Shown here: piece by piece, positions 30,165-38,262 of the stretch
How the letters are laid out: every line of letters starts with the position of its first letter
Position numbering within the stretch: position 1 is the first letter of the stretch
NCBI RefSeq assembly: GCF_900101505.1
Contig: NZ_FMZI01000003.1
Span: 310,001-374,000 of the forward strand
Direction: 5' to 3'
From: Antarctobacter albus
GTDB lineage: Bacteria > Pseudomonadota > Alphaproteobacteria > Rhodobacterales > Rhodobacteraceae
DNA length: 64,000 nucleotides
Position numbers and translations under genes: made by a program
Notes under the pieces: generated by a model
Databases searched by the model: none
Seen by the model: the letters and a program-made list of their open reading frames with translations, nothing else
Told to the model about the DNA's origin: nothing

Positions 30165-31133
30165 GTGAGCGACAAGGACCTATTCCCGAACGGCTGGGCG
30201 CCGACGACGCGCTATCCCGACCCGGCGGTGCAATCGCTCGATCCCGCCTTCGACAAGTACCGCCTGCCGCTGGCGGGGATCGAACGGCTGGCGACGGGCC
30301 TGCGCTGGGCCGAAGGCCCGGTCTGGTTCGGCGACGCCCGCCACCTCCTGTGGAGCGACATCCCCAACAACCGCATCATGCGCTGGACCGAGGAAACGGG
30401 CGCCGTCAGCGAATACCGCGCGCCGTCGAACTACGCCAACGGCCACACGCGCGACCGGCAGGGCAGGCTGATCTCCTGCGAACATGGAACGCGGCGCATC
30501 ACCCGCACCGAACATGATGGCACGATCACGGTGCTGATGGACAGGTTCGACGGCAAGCGCCTGAACTCGCCCAACGACATCATCGTGAAATCAGACGGCT
30601 CGATCTGGTTCTCCGACCCGGTGTTCGGCATTCTCGGAAACTACGAGGGCTACCGTTCTGACCCCGAACTGCCCGAGGCGGTCTACCGGCTGGACCCGGA
30701 AACGGGGCAGGCCTCCCTGGTGGCCGACGGCATCCTTGGGCCCAACGGCCTGTGCTTTTCGCCGGACGAAAGCCTCCTCTACATCGTCGAGTCCCGCGGC
30801 ACGCCCAACCGCAAGATCCTGGCCTATGACGTCGGCGCGGACGGGCAGAGCCTGTCGAACCGGCACGTGCAGATCGACGCCGGGCCGGGCACGCCGGACG
30901 GGATGCGCTGTGATGTGGACGGCAACCTCTGGTGCGGCTGGGGCATGGGCGATCCCGGTCTCGACGGGGTCATGGTCTTCGCGCCCGACGGGCGCCCCAT
31001 CGGGCGCATCGCCCTGCCGGAACGCTGCGCCAATGTCTGCTTCGGCGGGCGCGCCAACAGCCGCCTGTTCATGGCCGCCTCGCAATCTCTCTACGCGCTC
31101 TACGTCAACGTCGCGGGCGTCAAGGGCGGCTAG
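30165..31133 (+). CDS. SMP-30/gluconolactonase-family protein
   Basis: 322-aa six-bladed beta-propeller lactonase. Metal-binding features: E in LRWAEGPVWF, N in RLNSPNDIIV and the PDG segment GTPDGMRCDVDGNLW. The GTG start follows GGAGGAG closely. Family members hydrolyse sugar lactones or similar esters. It follows the CaiD/thioesterase pair after 62 bases and may be in the same transcript, but no sugar pathway is nearby. Confidence 0.88.
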   Translation: MSDKDLFPNGWAPTTRYPDPAVQSLDPAFDKYRLPLAGIERLATGLRWAEGPVWFGDARHLLWSDIPNNRIMRWTEETGAVSEYRAPSNYANGHTRDRQGRLISCEHGTRRITRTEHDGTITVLMDRFDGKRLNSPNDIIVKSDGSIWFSDPVFGILGNYEGYRSDPELPEAVYRLDPETGQASLVADGILGPNGLCFSPDESLLYIVESRGTPNRKILAYDVGADGQSLSNRHVQIDAGPGTPDGMRCDVDGNLWCGWGMGDPGLDGVMVFAPDGRPIGRIALPERCANVCFGGRANSRLFMAASQSLYALYVNVAGVKGG

Positions 31134-31153
31134 GCCACACCGGGACTACGCAA

Positions 31154-31203
31154 GTTTCTTTGGGCCGAAAATACCTCCGGGGGTTTGGGGGCAGAGCCCC
31201 CAA
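31154..31203 (-). repeat. Hairpin plus GGTATTT-GGCC dispersed repeat, copy 2
   Basis: Minus-strand copy: a TTGGGGGC-AGA-GCCCCCAA hairpin, then CCCCCGGAGGTATTTTCGGCCCAAAG on the complement (positions 31155-31180), same parts as copies 1, 3 and 4. It lies between the lactonase and the ABC binding-protein gene. Confidence 0.75.
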
Positions 31204-31217
31204 CGCGCCCAAAAGCG

Positions 31218-31241
31218 AAAAGCCGCGTTTCCGCGGCTTTT
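31218..31241. terminator. Two-way terminator between lactonase and ABC genes
   Basis: AAAAGCCGCG-TTTC-CGCGGCTTTT: GC stem flanked by an A-run and a T-run, so it can end both converging transcripts. Confidence 0.88.
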
Positions 31242-31269
31242 CTCAACTCTTCAACGCAGGGGCCGGGAC

Positions 31270-32256
31270 TCAGTCCAGCGCCGCATCCGTGATGACATGG
31301 GTCCAGGCGCCTTCCGGCTCCTTGGTGATCACCGGGTCGGACCCGCCGGCCAAAAGCGTATCCACGGTCCGCTGGTAATCCGCCGGGTCCAGCGCGCCGT
31401 TCGATCCGGCCGTCAGCTTGGCGACCTCGCCCATCATGCGGATCTGGTGGCCCTCGGTCTGGGCGCCGGTCTCGTCATAGTCCAGCACGATCATCGCCGC
31501 GTCCTCAGGGTTCTCTTCGGCCCATTTCCAGCCTTTCATCGAGGCGGCCACGAACCGCGCCATCTTGTCGACGTACTCGGGATCCTCGAGGTTCTCCTCC
31601 AGCACATAAAGGCCGTCTTCCAGCATGGCGACGCCCTGGTCCTCGTACTTGAAGGTGATCAGCTCTTCGGGCGACACGCCCGCGTCGATGACCTGCCAGT
31701 ACTCATTATAGGTCATGGTGCTGATGCAATCCGCCTGCCGCTGCAGCAGCGGGTCGACGTTGAAGCCCTGTTTCAGCACCTCGACCGAGCCTTCGGCCTT
31801 GCCGTCGGTGGCGATGTCCAGCTGGCTCATCCAGGCGAGGAAGGGGAATTCGTTGCCGAAGAACCAGACCCCCAGCGTGCGGTTGTCCAGGTCGGCGGGC
31901 GCGGAAATCCCGGCGTCCTTCCAACAGGTCAGCATCATGCCCGAGGATTTGAACGGCTGGGCGATATTGACCAGCGGCAGGCCGTTTTCGCGGGCCGAGA
32001 GCGCCGCCGGCATCCACTCCACGATCACGTCGGCGCCGCCGCCGGCGATCACCTGCGTCGGCGCGATGTCCGGCCCGCCGGGCAGGATCGTCACGTCAAG
32101 GTCGGCCTCTTCGTAATAGCCGTTTTCCAGCGCCACGTAATAGCCCGCGAACTGCGCCTGCGTGACCCATTTCAGCTGCAGCGTGACCTCGTCCGCCGCC
32201 AGCGCGGGGCTGGCCAGCCCCAGGGCCGCAACGGCGGCGATCCATGTCTGTTTCAT
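31270..32256 (-). CDS. ABC transporter substrate-binding protein, NMT1/THI5-like (probable pyrimidine uptake)
   Basis: 328-aa periplasmic binding protein. The signal peptide is residues 1-20 (MKQTWIAAVAALGLASPALA) with cleavage before ADE. The mature start VTLQLKWVTQAQFAGYYVA is the hallmark of the NMT1/THI5 group, which binds thiamine pyrimidine precursors, riboflavin or pyrimidines. Its place in a pyrimidine-degradation island points to uracil, thymine or a related ring. Last gene of its operon, after two permeases and an ATPase. Confidence 0.88.
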   Translation of the reverse strand: MKQTWIAAVAALGLASPALAADEVTLQLKWVTQAQFAGYYVALENGYYEEADLDVTILPGGPDIAPTQVIAGGGADVIVEWMPAALSARENGLPLVNIAQPFKSSGMMLTCWKDAGISAPADLDNRTLGVWFFGNEFPFLAWMSQLDIATDGKAEGSVEVLKQGFNVDPLLQRQADCISTMTYNEYWQVIDAGVSPEELITFKYEDQGVAMLEDGLYVLEENLEDPEYVDKMARFVAASMKGWKWAEENPEDAAMIVLDYDETGAQTEGHQIRMMGEVAKLTAGSNGALDPADYQRTVDTLLAGGSDPVITKEPEGAWTHVITDAALD

Positions 32257-32309
32257 CTTCAGTACCTCCTTGGTGCCTAGTGTCTTGTGGCCGGTTTTGT
32301 CCGGTCCGG

Positions 32310-33161
32310 TTATCGGCCGCCCCGGTGCGAGGCGTGCCAGAATGTCGTGCGGCGTTCGGCCAGGGCCACGAGCCCGTAGAACACCGTCCCCGAGAGCGCC
32401 GACACGAGGATGGCCGACCAGACCATCCCGAGGTCAAGCTGGCCGATGCTGGTCGAGATGCGGAATCCAAGGCCCAGCGTCGGGCTGCCGAAGAACTCGG
32501 CAACGATGGCCCCGATCAGCGCCAGCGTCGAGCAGATCTTGAGCCCGTTGAAGACAAAGGGCAGGGCGGCGGGCAGGCGCAAGGTCCACAGCGTTTGACC
32601 CCAGGTCGCGGCATAAGTCCGCATCAGGTCGCGCTGCATCGAGGTGGTTTCCGACAGGCCGGCGACCGTGTTCACCAGCATCGGGAAATAGACCATCAGA
32701 ACGACCACCGCCGCCTTGGACTGCCAGCCAAAGCCGAACCACATCACCAGGATCGGCGCCGTGCCAACGATGGGCAGGGCCGCCATGAAGTTGCCCAGCG
32801 GCAGCAACCCGCGCCGCAGGTAGTCCGAGCGGTCCACCAGCAGCGCGGTCACAAAGGCCGCGCCGCATCCGAAGATATAGCCTGACAGCGCCCCCTTGAG
32901 GATCGTCTGCACGAAATCGCCCCAAAGCGTCCCGAGGTTTTCGGCAAAGCTGGCCGCGATCAGCGAGGGTGGCGGCAGGATCACGGTCGAGACCTGCATG
33001 CCCCGCACGATCAGCTCCCACATGCCCAGGATGGTCAGGCCAAAGATCAGCGGCACCGCAAGGCGCACAGCGCCGGTATCTCGCGCAGGCCCGTTCGCCA
33101 GCACGACGTTCACGCCAAAGCCCACCGCCCAGAGCAGGACTGCGAAAATCACCAGCGTCAT
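32310..33161 (-). CDS. ABC transporter permease
   Basis: 283-aa inner-membrane permease of the SsuC/TauC type, with about six helices and the ATPase-coupling loop RTYAATWGQTLWTLRLPAALPF (in family terms the EAA loop). The start overlaps the upstream permease stop by 4 bases (ATGA). It would form a heterodimer channel with the other permease for the NMT1-like binding protein. Confidence 0.9.
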   Translation of the reverse strand: MTLVIFAVLLWAVGFGVNVVLANGPARDTGAVRLAVPLIFGLTILGMWELIVRGMQVSTVILPPPSLIAASFAENLGTLWGDFVQTILKGALSGYIFGCGAAFVTALLVDRSDYLRRGLLPLGNFMAALPIVGTAPILVMWFGFGWQSKAAVVVLMVYFPMLVNTVAGLSETTSMQRDLMRTYAATWGQTLWTLRLPAALPFVFNGLKICSTLALIGAIVAEFFGSPTLGLGFRISTSIGQLDLGMVWSAILVSALSGTVFYGLVALAERRTTFWHASHRGGR

Positions 33162-34162
33162 GGCATCATCCCCATCCTGCGCAGCGTGCGCCTTTCCAGG
33201 GCCGCGATGGCATAGACCAGCAGCGCCGCCAGCGCCGCCGCCACCAGGAGCGCGGCCCAGATCTGCGCGGTCTGCCCGTAGTAGCTGCCCGCCAGCATCC
33301 GCGCGCCAAGCCCGCCTTTCTGCACCGGCAGTTCCCCGACGATGGCGCCCACAAGGCTGGCCGCGATGGCGATCTTGAGCGAGGCAAAGAGGTAGGGAAT
33401 GGACGAGGGCAGGCGTAGCTTCGTCAGCACCGAGGCAGTCGGCGCGCTATAGGTGCGCATCAGGTCCATCTGCATGGCGTCCGGGCTGCGCAGCCCCTTC
33501 ACCATGCCCACGACCACCGGGAAGAAGGAGAGATAGGCCGAGATCACCGCTTTGGGGATCAGCCCCTGCACCCCGATGGAATAAAGCACCACGATGATCA
33601 TCGGCGCCAGCGCCACGATGGGGATGGTCTGGCTGACGATGGCCCAGGGCATCACGCTCATGTCCATGACGCGGGAATGCACGATCCCCACCGCCAGGCC
33701 CACGCCCAGCAGGGCGCCGATCAGGAACCCCAGGAAAGTGGCGTTCAGCGTCACCAGCGCGTGGTAGACTAGGCTGCGGTTCGACAGCGTCCCCGACCGC
33801 ACGATCCCGCGCCGCCCGTTCAGCTCCTCGTCGATGGTCGAGTCGTAAAGCTCCACCAGCACCTGATGCGGCGCGGGCAGTTTCGGACGGTCCGAGCTCC
33901 AGCTGTCCCCAAGCGCATGGGGGTTGCGAAGGACCAGAGCCCAGTTGCCCATGTCGCGCCGGTCCACGGCGGAGGGCGGGGACACCTCGACGCCCGCACG
34001 TTCCGCCGCCGTCAGCACCTCCTTGACGTTCATCGGGACGACGGCAACGTACCAGATCGCCAGGAGGGCCAGCACCATGCCCAGCACCGGCGGCAGTCGC
34101 AGCCAGCGGGGCCAACCCGTCCCGGCGGTGGCTCCGGCCTTCGGATCGCTCGCCTCAGCCAT
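33158..34162 (-). CDS. ABC transporter permease
   Basis: 334-aa permease like its neighbour but with a longer N-terminal region: one helix at about residues 21-45 and then about 90 periplasmic residues before the permease domain. The coupling loop is RTYSAPTASVLTKLRLPSSIPY. It is followed by the second permease with a 4-base overlap and preceded by the ATPase gene across 69 bases that contain a GC palindrome. Confidence 0.9.
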   Translation of the reverse strand: MAEASDPKAGATAGTGWPRWLRLPPVLGMVLALLAIWYVAVVPMNVKEVLTAAERAGVEVSPPSAVDRRDMGNWALVLRNPHALGDSWSSDRPKLPAPHQVLVELYDSTIDEELNGRRGIVRSGTLSNRSLVYHALVTLNATFLGFLIGALLGVGLAVGIVHSRVMDMSVMPWAIVSQTIPIVALAPMIIVVLYSIGVQGLIPKAVISAYLSFFPVVVGMVKGLRSPDAMQMDLMRTYSAPTASVLTKLRLPSSIPYLFASLKIAIAASLVGAIVGELPVQKGGLGARMLAGSYYGQTAQIWAALLVAAALAALLVYAIAALERRTLRRMGMMP

Positions 34163-34190
34163 GCGTTCCCTCCCGGCGCGGGGCGAGCTT

Positions 34191-34211
34191 GTTCCGGGTC
34201 AGGCCCGGGAC
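34191..34211. repeat. GC palindrome family, member in ABC operon spacer
   Basis: GTTCCGGG-TCAGG-CCCGGGAC: 8-base arms (one wobble) and 5-base loop, between the ATPase stop and permease start. Same design as 37818-37838, 38176-38242, 41825-41884 and 50487-50509. Confidence 0.7.
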
Positions 34212-34231
34212 GGGAATGCGCTGCGTGACCC

Positions 34232-35056
34232 TCATTCCTCGTACCCCGCGCGCAGCCCCTCGCGCACGCGGTGCGCGATCTCGATGAATTCCGGCGTGTC
34301 GCGGATGTCCAGCGGGCGCTCCTTGGGCAGGGGGCTTTCGATCACGTCGGTGATCCGGCCCGGACGCGGGCTCATCACGACGATATGGGTCGACAGGTAG
34401 ACCGCCTCGGGGATCGAGTGGGTCACGAACCCGATGGTCTTTTCCGTCTTGTCCCAGAGCTTCAGCAATTCCTCGTTCAGCCGGTCGCGCACGATCTCAT
34501 CGAGCGCGCCAAAGGGTTCGTCCATCAAGAGGATGTCTGCATCGAATGCCAGAGCCCTTGCAATGGACGCACGTTGCTGCATGCCTCCGGACAGTTGCCA
34601 GGGGAATTTCTTTTCAAAACCCGATAACTCCACAAGCTCCAGCACCCGCGCCACGCGTTCGGCCTGTTCGGCCCTGGAATAGCCCATGATCTCCAGCGGC
34701 AGCGCGATGTTGCGCCCGATGGTCCGCCAGGGGTACAGACCGGCGGCCTGAAAGACATAGCCATAGGCCCGGGCGCGCCGCGCCTCGTCGGGCGTCATGC
34801 CGTTCACCGTCAGGCTGCCCCCGGTGGGATGCTCCAGCGCCGCGATACAGCGCAGGAAGGTCGTCTTGCCACAGCCCGAGGGGCCGATGAAGCTGACGAA
34901 ACTGCCCTTGGCGATGTCCAGGCTGACGTCTTTCAGCGCATGCACCGGCCCGTCATTCGTCTGAAAGGTCAGGTCGAGGTGGTCCGCCCGGATGACGGGG
35001 GCAGTGGTGGCGGTTCCCGCCTCCGGCCAGTTCTTTATTTCTTCATCGCTCAACAC
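34232..35056 (-). CDS. ABC transporter ATPase (SsuB/TauB type)
   Basis: 274-aa nucleotide-binding subunit. Walker A GPSGCGKTT, signature LSGGMQQR and Walker B ILLMDEPFGALDE are all present. I chose the GTG at 35056 (VLSDEEIKNW) because AAGGA lies six bases upstream; an ATG at 35104 would add 16 residues without support. It is divergent from the cupin gene and is first in the operon that encodes two permeases and the NMT1-like binding protein. Confidence 0.9.
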   Translation of the reverse strand: MLSDEEIKNWPEAGTATTAPVIRADHLDLTFQTNDGPVHALKDVSLDIAKGSFVSFIGPSGCGKTTFLRCIAALEHPTGGSLTVNGMTPDEARRARAYGYVFQAAGLYPWRTIGRNIALPLEIMGYSRAEQAERVARVLELVELSGFEKKFPWQLSGGMQQRASIARALAFDADILLMDEPFGALDEIVRDRLNEELLKLWDKTEKTIGFVTHSIPEAVYLSTHIVVMSPRPGRITDVIESPLPKERPLDIRDTPEFIEIAHRVREGLRAGYEE

Positions 35057-35132
35057 GCGTGATCCTTGTTTGGCGAAGCGGCAGGGCCGCTGTAAGCTGG
35101 ACATTCAGGATGTTGGATACCGGGGATCTACC

Positions 35133-35531
35133 ATGACCGACTGCAAAAAGCTGCGCCCGGGGGGCACATATGACGGCAAGCAGGGTTTTTCCTATTTCGA
35201 GGGCATCGCGAAGGAGACCGCCGGCGCGCAGGGGATCTGCATGCACCTGCTGACGGTCCCGCCGGGCGGGCGGGCCAGGGCGCATAAACATGCGACCCAT
35301 GAGACCGCGATCTATGTCATTTCCGGCAGGGCGAAAATGTACTGGGGCGAGCGGCTGGAACATTGCATGGAGACGGGGCCGGGCGACATGATCTACATCC
35401 CGGCGGATGTGCCGCATCTGCCGCTGAACGACGGTGACGAACCCGCCGTGGCGGTGATCGCCCGCACCGACCCGCATGAACAGGAATCCGTGGTCCTGCT
35501 GCCCGAGCTGGAGGCGCTGGTTCCGGCCTGA
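35133..35531 (+). CDS. Cupin-domain protein
   Basis: 132-aa single-domain cupin. Metal-binding cupin motif 1 is seen as HKHATHETAIYVISGRAKMYWG and, further on, motif 2 as GDMIYIPADVPHLPLN. Starts at ATG 35133, divergent from the ABC ATPase. Cupins of this size can be small dioxygenases, isomerases or binding proteins. Position in the pyrimidine island suggests a linked but unknown job. Confidence 0.85.
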   Translation: MTDCKKLRPGGTYDGKQGFSYFEGIAKETAGAQGICMHLLTVPPGGRARAHKHATHETAIYVISGRAKMYWGERLEHCMETGPGDMIYIPADVPHLPLNDGDEPAVAVIARTDPHEQESVVLLPELEALVPA

Positions 35532-35542
35532 CGCGGGCACGC

Positions 35543-35965
35543 TCATTCCGGCATCTCCCAAAGCGCGGGGTCCGCGAATTCCACGCTGTTGCCCGCCGGA
35601 TCCCGCACATAGACGGATCGCGGCCCGTGCGGCCAGTTGAAATCGCTTTCGATCCCGATGCCGTTTTCCGTCAAGTGTGCGACCATCGCGTCCAGGTCCG
35701 TCCCCGGCACAGAGAAACACAAGTGCCCCGGTCCGCGCGCCCCATGCGGCGGCACGGGCAGGGCGCCCGGCTTGGGCGGCTGCTCCGTGGCCTCCGCGAT
35801 GAAGGCCAGCACGACCGATGCGCCGCAGCGAAAGAAGACATGCCGCCCCTCGACCCGGATGATCTTTTCCAACCCCAGAATGCCGCCATAGAAGTCCTCG
35901 GTGGCGTCGAGGTCATCGACGTAGACGGCGGCCTCGAGGACGCCGGAGAGGGTAGGGGCGGTCAT
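35543..35965 (-). CDS. VOC-family (glyoxalase-like) protein
   Basis: 140-aa protein with two betaalphabetabetabeta modules of the vicinal-oxygen-chelate fold (EAAVYVDDLDATEDFYGGILG; GHLCFSVPGTDLDAMVAHL; VRDPAGNSVEFADP). Start at 35965 has GGAGG upstream and overlaps the previous gene's stop by 4 bases. Metal ligands of the family (H, E) appear at GPGHLCF and NSVEFAD. Substrate unknown. Last gene of the hydantoinase transcript; it converges with the cupin gene, 11 bases away. Confidence 0.85.
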   Translation of the reverse strand: MTAPTLSGVLEAAVYVDDLDATEDFYGGILGLEKIIRVEGRHVFFRCGASVVLAFIAEATEQPPKPGALPVPPHGARGPGHLCFSVPGTDLDAMVAHLTENGIGIESDFNWPHGPRSVYVRDPAGNSVEFADPALWEMPE

Positions 35966-36336
35966 CGGGCCTCCCTCGGCGAAAGGAGATCTCGGCGTGC
36001 CCAAAACCGCCAAGCCAGCCAGATAATGGCCGCGACGGCCACTGGTCCAAGAAAGTACAGGTAAAACCTGTCAATCATGCCCCCCGGAGCGTCACAATTG
36101 AAAACCATTTGTCCTTCACCACCCGAACCAAGTTCCGGCGGGACGAACGTTGGCGGTTGGCTGCAGTGGATCAAGCCGGAAATGATGTTCTGAACAAGGG
36201 AACCCGCAGCCAGAACGGCAAGGCCAATCGACACCCAGACATGCAACCAGCGACGCGATGCCCACATCAAGGCCCATGCCAAGCCGACATATAGCGCCAG
36301 CGTGACCACCAAGGATATGAGCATCGCACCAAGCAT
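35962..36336 (-). CDS. Small membrane protein of unknown function
   Basis: 124 aa with membrane helices at about residues 5-26, 30-52 and 93-110, and a periplasmic-looking loop containing two cysteines (HCSQPP, VFNCDAPGG). Starts on the last base of the dihydropyrimidinase stop codon (TGATG), so it is translationally coupled to it. Base composition and codon use look less GC-rich than the neighbours, which may mean later acquisition. No family recognised. Confidence 0.7.
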   Translation of the reverse strand: MLGAMLISLVVTLALYVGLAWALMWASRRWLHVWVSIGLAVLAAGSLVQNIISGLIHCSQPPTFVPPELGSGGEGQMVFNCDAPGGMIDRFYLYFLGPVAVAAIIWLAWRFWARRDLLSPREAR

Positions 36337-37793
36337 CACACCCCGCTCGCCGGGATGCCGGTGCGCGTCACCGGGCGCGGCGCGGTCAGTTCCTTCCACT
36401 TCGACAGCGCCTTGTTCGTGGGCGTGCCCGGCGTGCGCTTGACGAACTGCCCGTGACCTTCGCGCGACCGCAGCTCGCCGTCGTGCACCGCCACATGGCC
36501 CCGCGTCAGGGTAAAGCGCGGCAGGCCCTTGACCTGTTTGCCCTCGAAGACGTTGTAATCGATCGAAGACACCTGGCTGGCGGCACTGATGGTTTTTTCC
36601 TTTTCCGGGTCCCAGACCACGATATCCGCATCAGACCCCACCCGGATCGCCCCCTTGCGGGGGTAGCAGTTCAGGATCTTGGCGATATTGGTCGAGGTCA
36701 TGGCGACGAATTCCTCGGGCGTCAGCCGCCCGGTGCCCACGCCATGCGTCCAGAGCATCGGCAGCCGGTCCTCAAGCCCGCCGGTGCCGTTGGGGATCTT
36801 GGTGAAATCGCCCACGCCATAGCGTTTCTGATCGGTGGTGAAGGCGCAGTGGTCCGTCGCCACGACCGAGAGAGAGCCGGACATCAGCCCGTGCCACAGG
36901 CTTTCCTGGTGTTTCTGGTTGCGGAAGGGCGGCGACATCACGCGGCGCGCGGCATGGTCCCAGTCCTTGTTGAAATACTCGCTTTCGTCCAGCGTCAGGT
37001 GCTGGATCAGCGGCTCTCCCCAGACGCGCTTGCCCTGCTGGCGCGCGCGCCGGATCGCCTCATGCGCCTCTTCGCAGGAGACATGCACGATATAAAGCGG
37101 CACACCGGCCATGTCGGCGATCATGATCGCGCGGTTGGCGGCCTCGCCCTCGACCTGCGGCGGGCGCGAATAGGCATGTGCCTCGGGTCCGGTGTTGCCC
37201 TCCGCCAGCAGCTTTTGCGACAGGTCCGCCACCACGTCACCGTTCTCGGCGTGGACAAGGGCGATCCCGCCCAGCTCACCGACGCGCTGGAAGCTGGCGA
37301 ACATCTCGTCGTCCTGCACCATCAGCGCGCCCTTGTAGGCCATGAAGTGCTTGAAGGTGGTGATGCCGCGGTCCTCGACGACGGTCTTCATCTCGTTGAA
37401 GATCTGCTCGCCCCACCAGGTCACCGCCATGTGGTAAGAGTAATCGCAATGCGCGCGACCGGACTTGTTGTCCCACATCTGCAGCGCGTCCAGCAGGCCC
37501 TGGCCGTCGGGCGAGGGCAGGGCGAAATCCACCACCATCGTCGTCCCGCCGGCCAGTGCCGCCCGGGTGCCGCTGTCGAAATCATCGCTGGAATAGGTGC
37601 CCATGAAGGGCATCTCCAGGTGCGTATGCGGGTCGATCCCGCCCGGCATGACGTAACAGCCGGTGGCGTCCAGCTCCTCGTCGCCCTTCAGGTTCTCGCC
37701 GATCTCGGTGATGATCCCGTTCTCGACCAGCACGTCGCCCTTGTAGCTGAGATCCGCCGTGACGATGGTGCCGTTCTTGATGACTGTGCTCAT
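36336..37793 (-). CDS. Dihydropyrimidinase (D-hydantoinase)
   Basis: 485-aa zinc amidohydrolase that opens dihydrouracil or dihydrothymine to the N-carbamoyl-beta-amino acid, second step of reductive pyrimidine breakdown. Zinc ligands H56 and H58 (GGIDPHTHLEMPFMGT) and the carboxylated lysine K154 (HFMAYKGALM) are present, as are later histidines in VHAENGD and YIVHVSCEEA. Length fits the family. It is followed by a coupled membrane-protein gene. Confidence 0.95.
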   Translation of the reverse strand: MSTVIKNGTIVTADLSYKGDVLVENGIITEIGENLKGDEELDATGCYVMPGGIDPHTHLEMPFMGTYSSDDFDSGTRAALAGGTTMVVDFALPSPDGQGLLDALQMWDNKSGRAHCDYSYHMAVTWWGEQIFNEMKTVVEDRGITTFKHFMAYKGALMVQDDEMFASFQRVGELGGIALVHAENGDVVADLSQKLLAEGNTGPEAHAYSRPPQVEGEAANRAIMIADMAGVPLYIVHVSCEEAHEAIRRARQQGKRVWGEPLIQHLTLDESEYFNKDWDHAARRVMSPPFRNQKHQESLWHGLMSGSLSVVATDHCAFTTDQKRYGVGDFTKIPNGTGGLEDRLPMLWTHGVGTGRLTPEEFVAMTSTNIAKILNCYPRKGAIRVGSDADIVVWDPEKEKTISAASQVSSIDYNVFEGKQVKGLPRFTLTRGHVAVHDGELRSREGHGQFVKRTPGTPTNKALSKWKELTAPRPVTRTGIPASGV

Positions 37794-37817
37794 GTGTTTG
37801 TCTCCCTGGTGTATCCC

Positions 37818-37838
37818 GCCCCGGCCCTGAGCCGGGGC
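37818..37838. repeat. GC palindrome family, downstream of the GIY-YIG gene
   Basis: GCCCCGGC-CCTGA-GCCGGGGC: perfect 8-base arms, 5-base loop, between the GIY-YIG stop and the dihydropyrimidinase start; GCGCCCCGGACATCAAGG follows, resembling half of another copy. Confidence 0.7.
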
Positions 37839-37851
37839 CGCGCCCCGGACA

Positions 37852-38163
37852 TCAAGGGATGGCGTGTATCATGTCCTGCCAGTTCGGGTTGAACTCGGTG
37901 ATCAACTGGTCTTTCCACGCGCGTCGCCACCGTTTCAGGCGGCGTTCCCGGCGCAAGGAACTCTCGAATTCCGCGTGTTCCTCGAACCAGACCAGTGTGT
38001 GGATACCATATCGTGCCGTATGTACCGAAAGCCCGGCGCGATGTGCCGCGACGCGGTCGCGCAGGTTGGTGCTGCGGCCGATGTAGAGTGCGCCCCCCGG
38101 ACGAGCGGCCATGATGTAGACGAAATGAGCCACCGGTCCTGAGTGCCGAATTTCGGTAAACAA
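37852..38163 (-). CDS. GIY-YIG nuclease-domain protein
   Basis: 103-aa single-domain protein of the UPF0213/GIY-YIG type. The signature is FVYIMAARPGGALYIGRSTNL, with the conserved R in NLRDRVAAHRAG and a later E in FEEHAEFESSL. The ATG gives MFTEIRHSGPVAHFVYIM. Stand-alone GIY-YIG proteins are of unknown cellular role. It sits in the middle of the pyrimidine operon with GC palindromes on both sides, which suggests a separate insertion. Confidence 0.85.
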   Translation of the reverse strand: MFTEIRHSGPVAHFVYIMAARPGGALYIGRSTNLRDRVAAHRAGLSVHTARYGIHTLVWFEEHAEFESSLRRERRLKRWRRAWKDQLITEFNPNWQDMIHAIP

Positions 38164-38175
38164 AGTGTAAACCCC

Positions 38176-38248
38176 GCCCCGGCCTCCGCGCCGGGGCCTC
38201 GCCGGCTCGGAACGGCAGGAGGTCCCGGATCAAGTCCGGGACGGGGTC
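38176..38248. repeat. Paired GC palindromes upstream of the GIY-YIG gene
   Basis: Two hairpins: GCCCCGGC-CTCCGC-GCCGGGGC (38176-38197) and GTCCCGGA-TCAAG-TCCGGGAC (38222-38242), the second followed by GGGGTC. The pair, with the same order of parts, recurs at 41825-41890. Confidence 0.8.
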
Positions 38249-38262
38249 TCCGGTCCGCGGTG

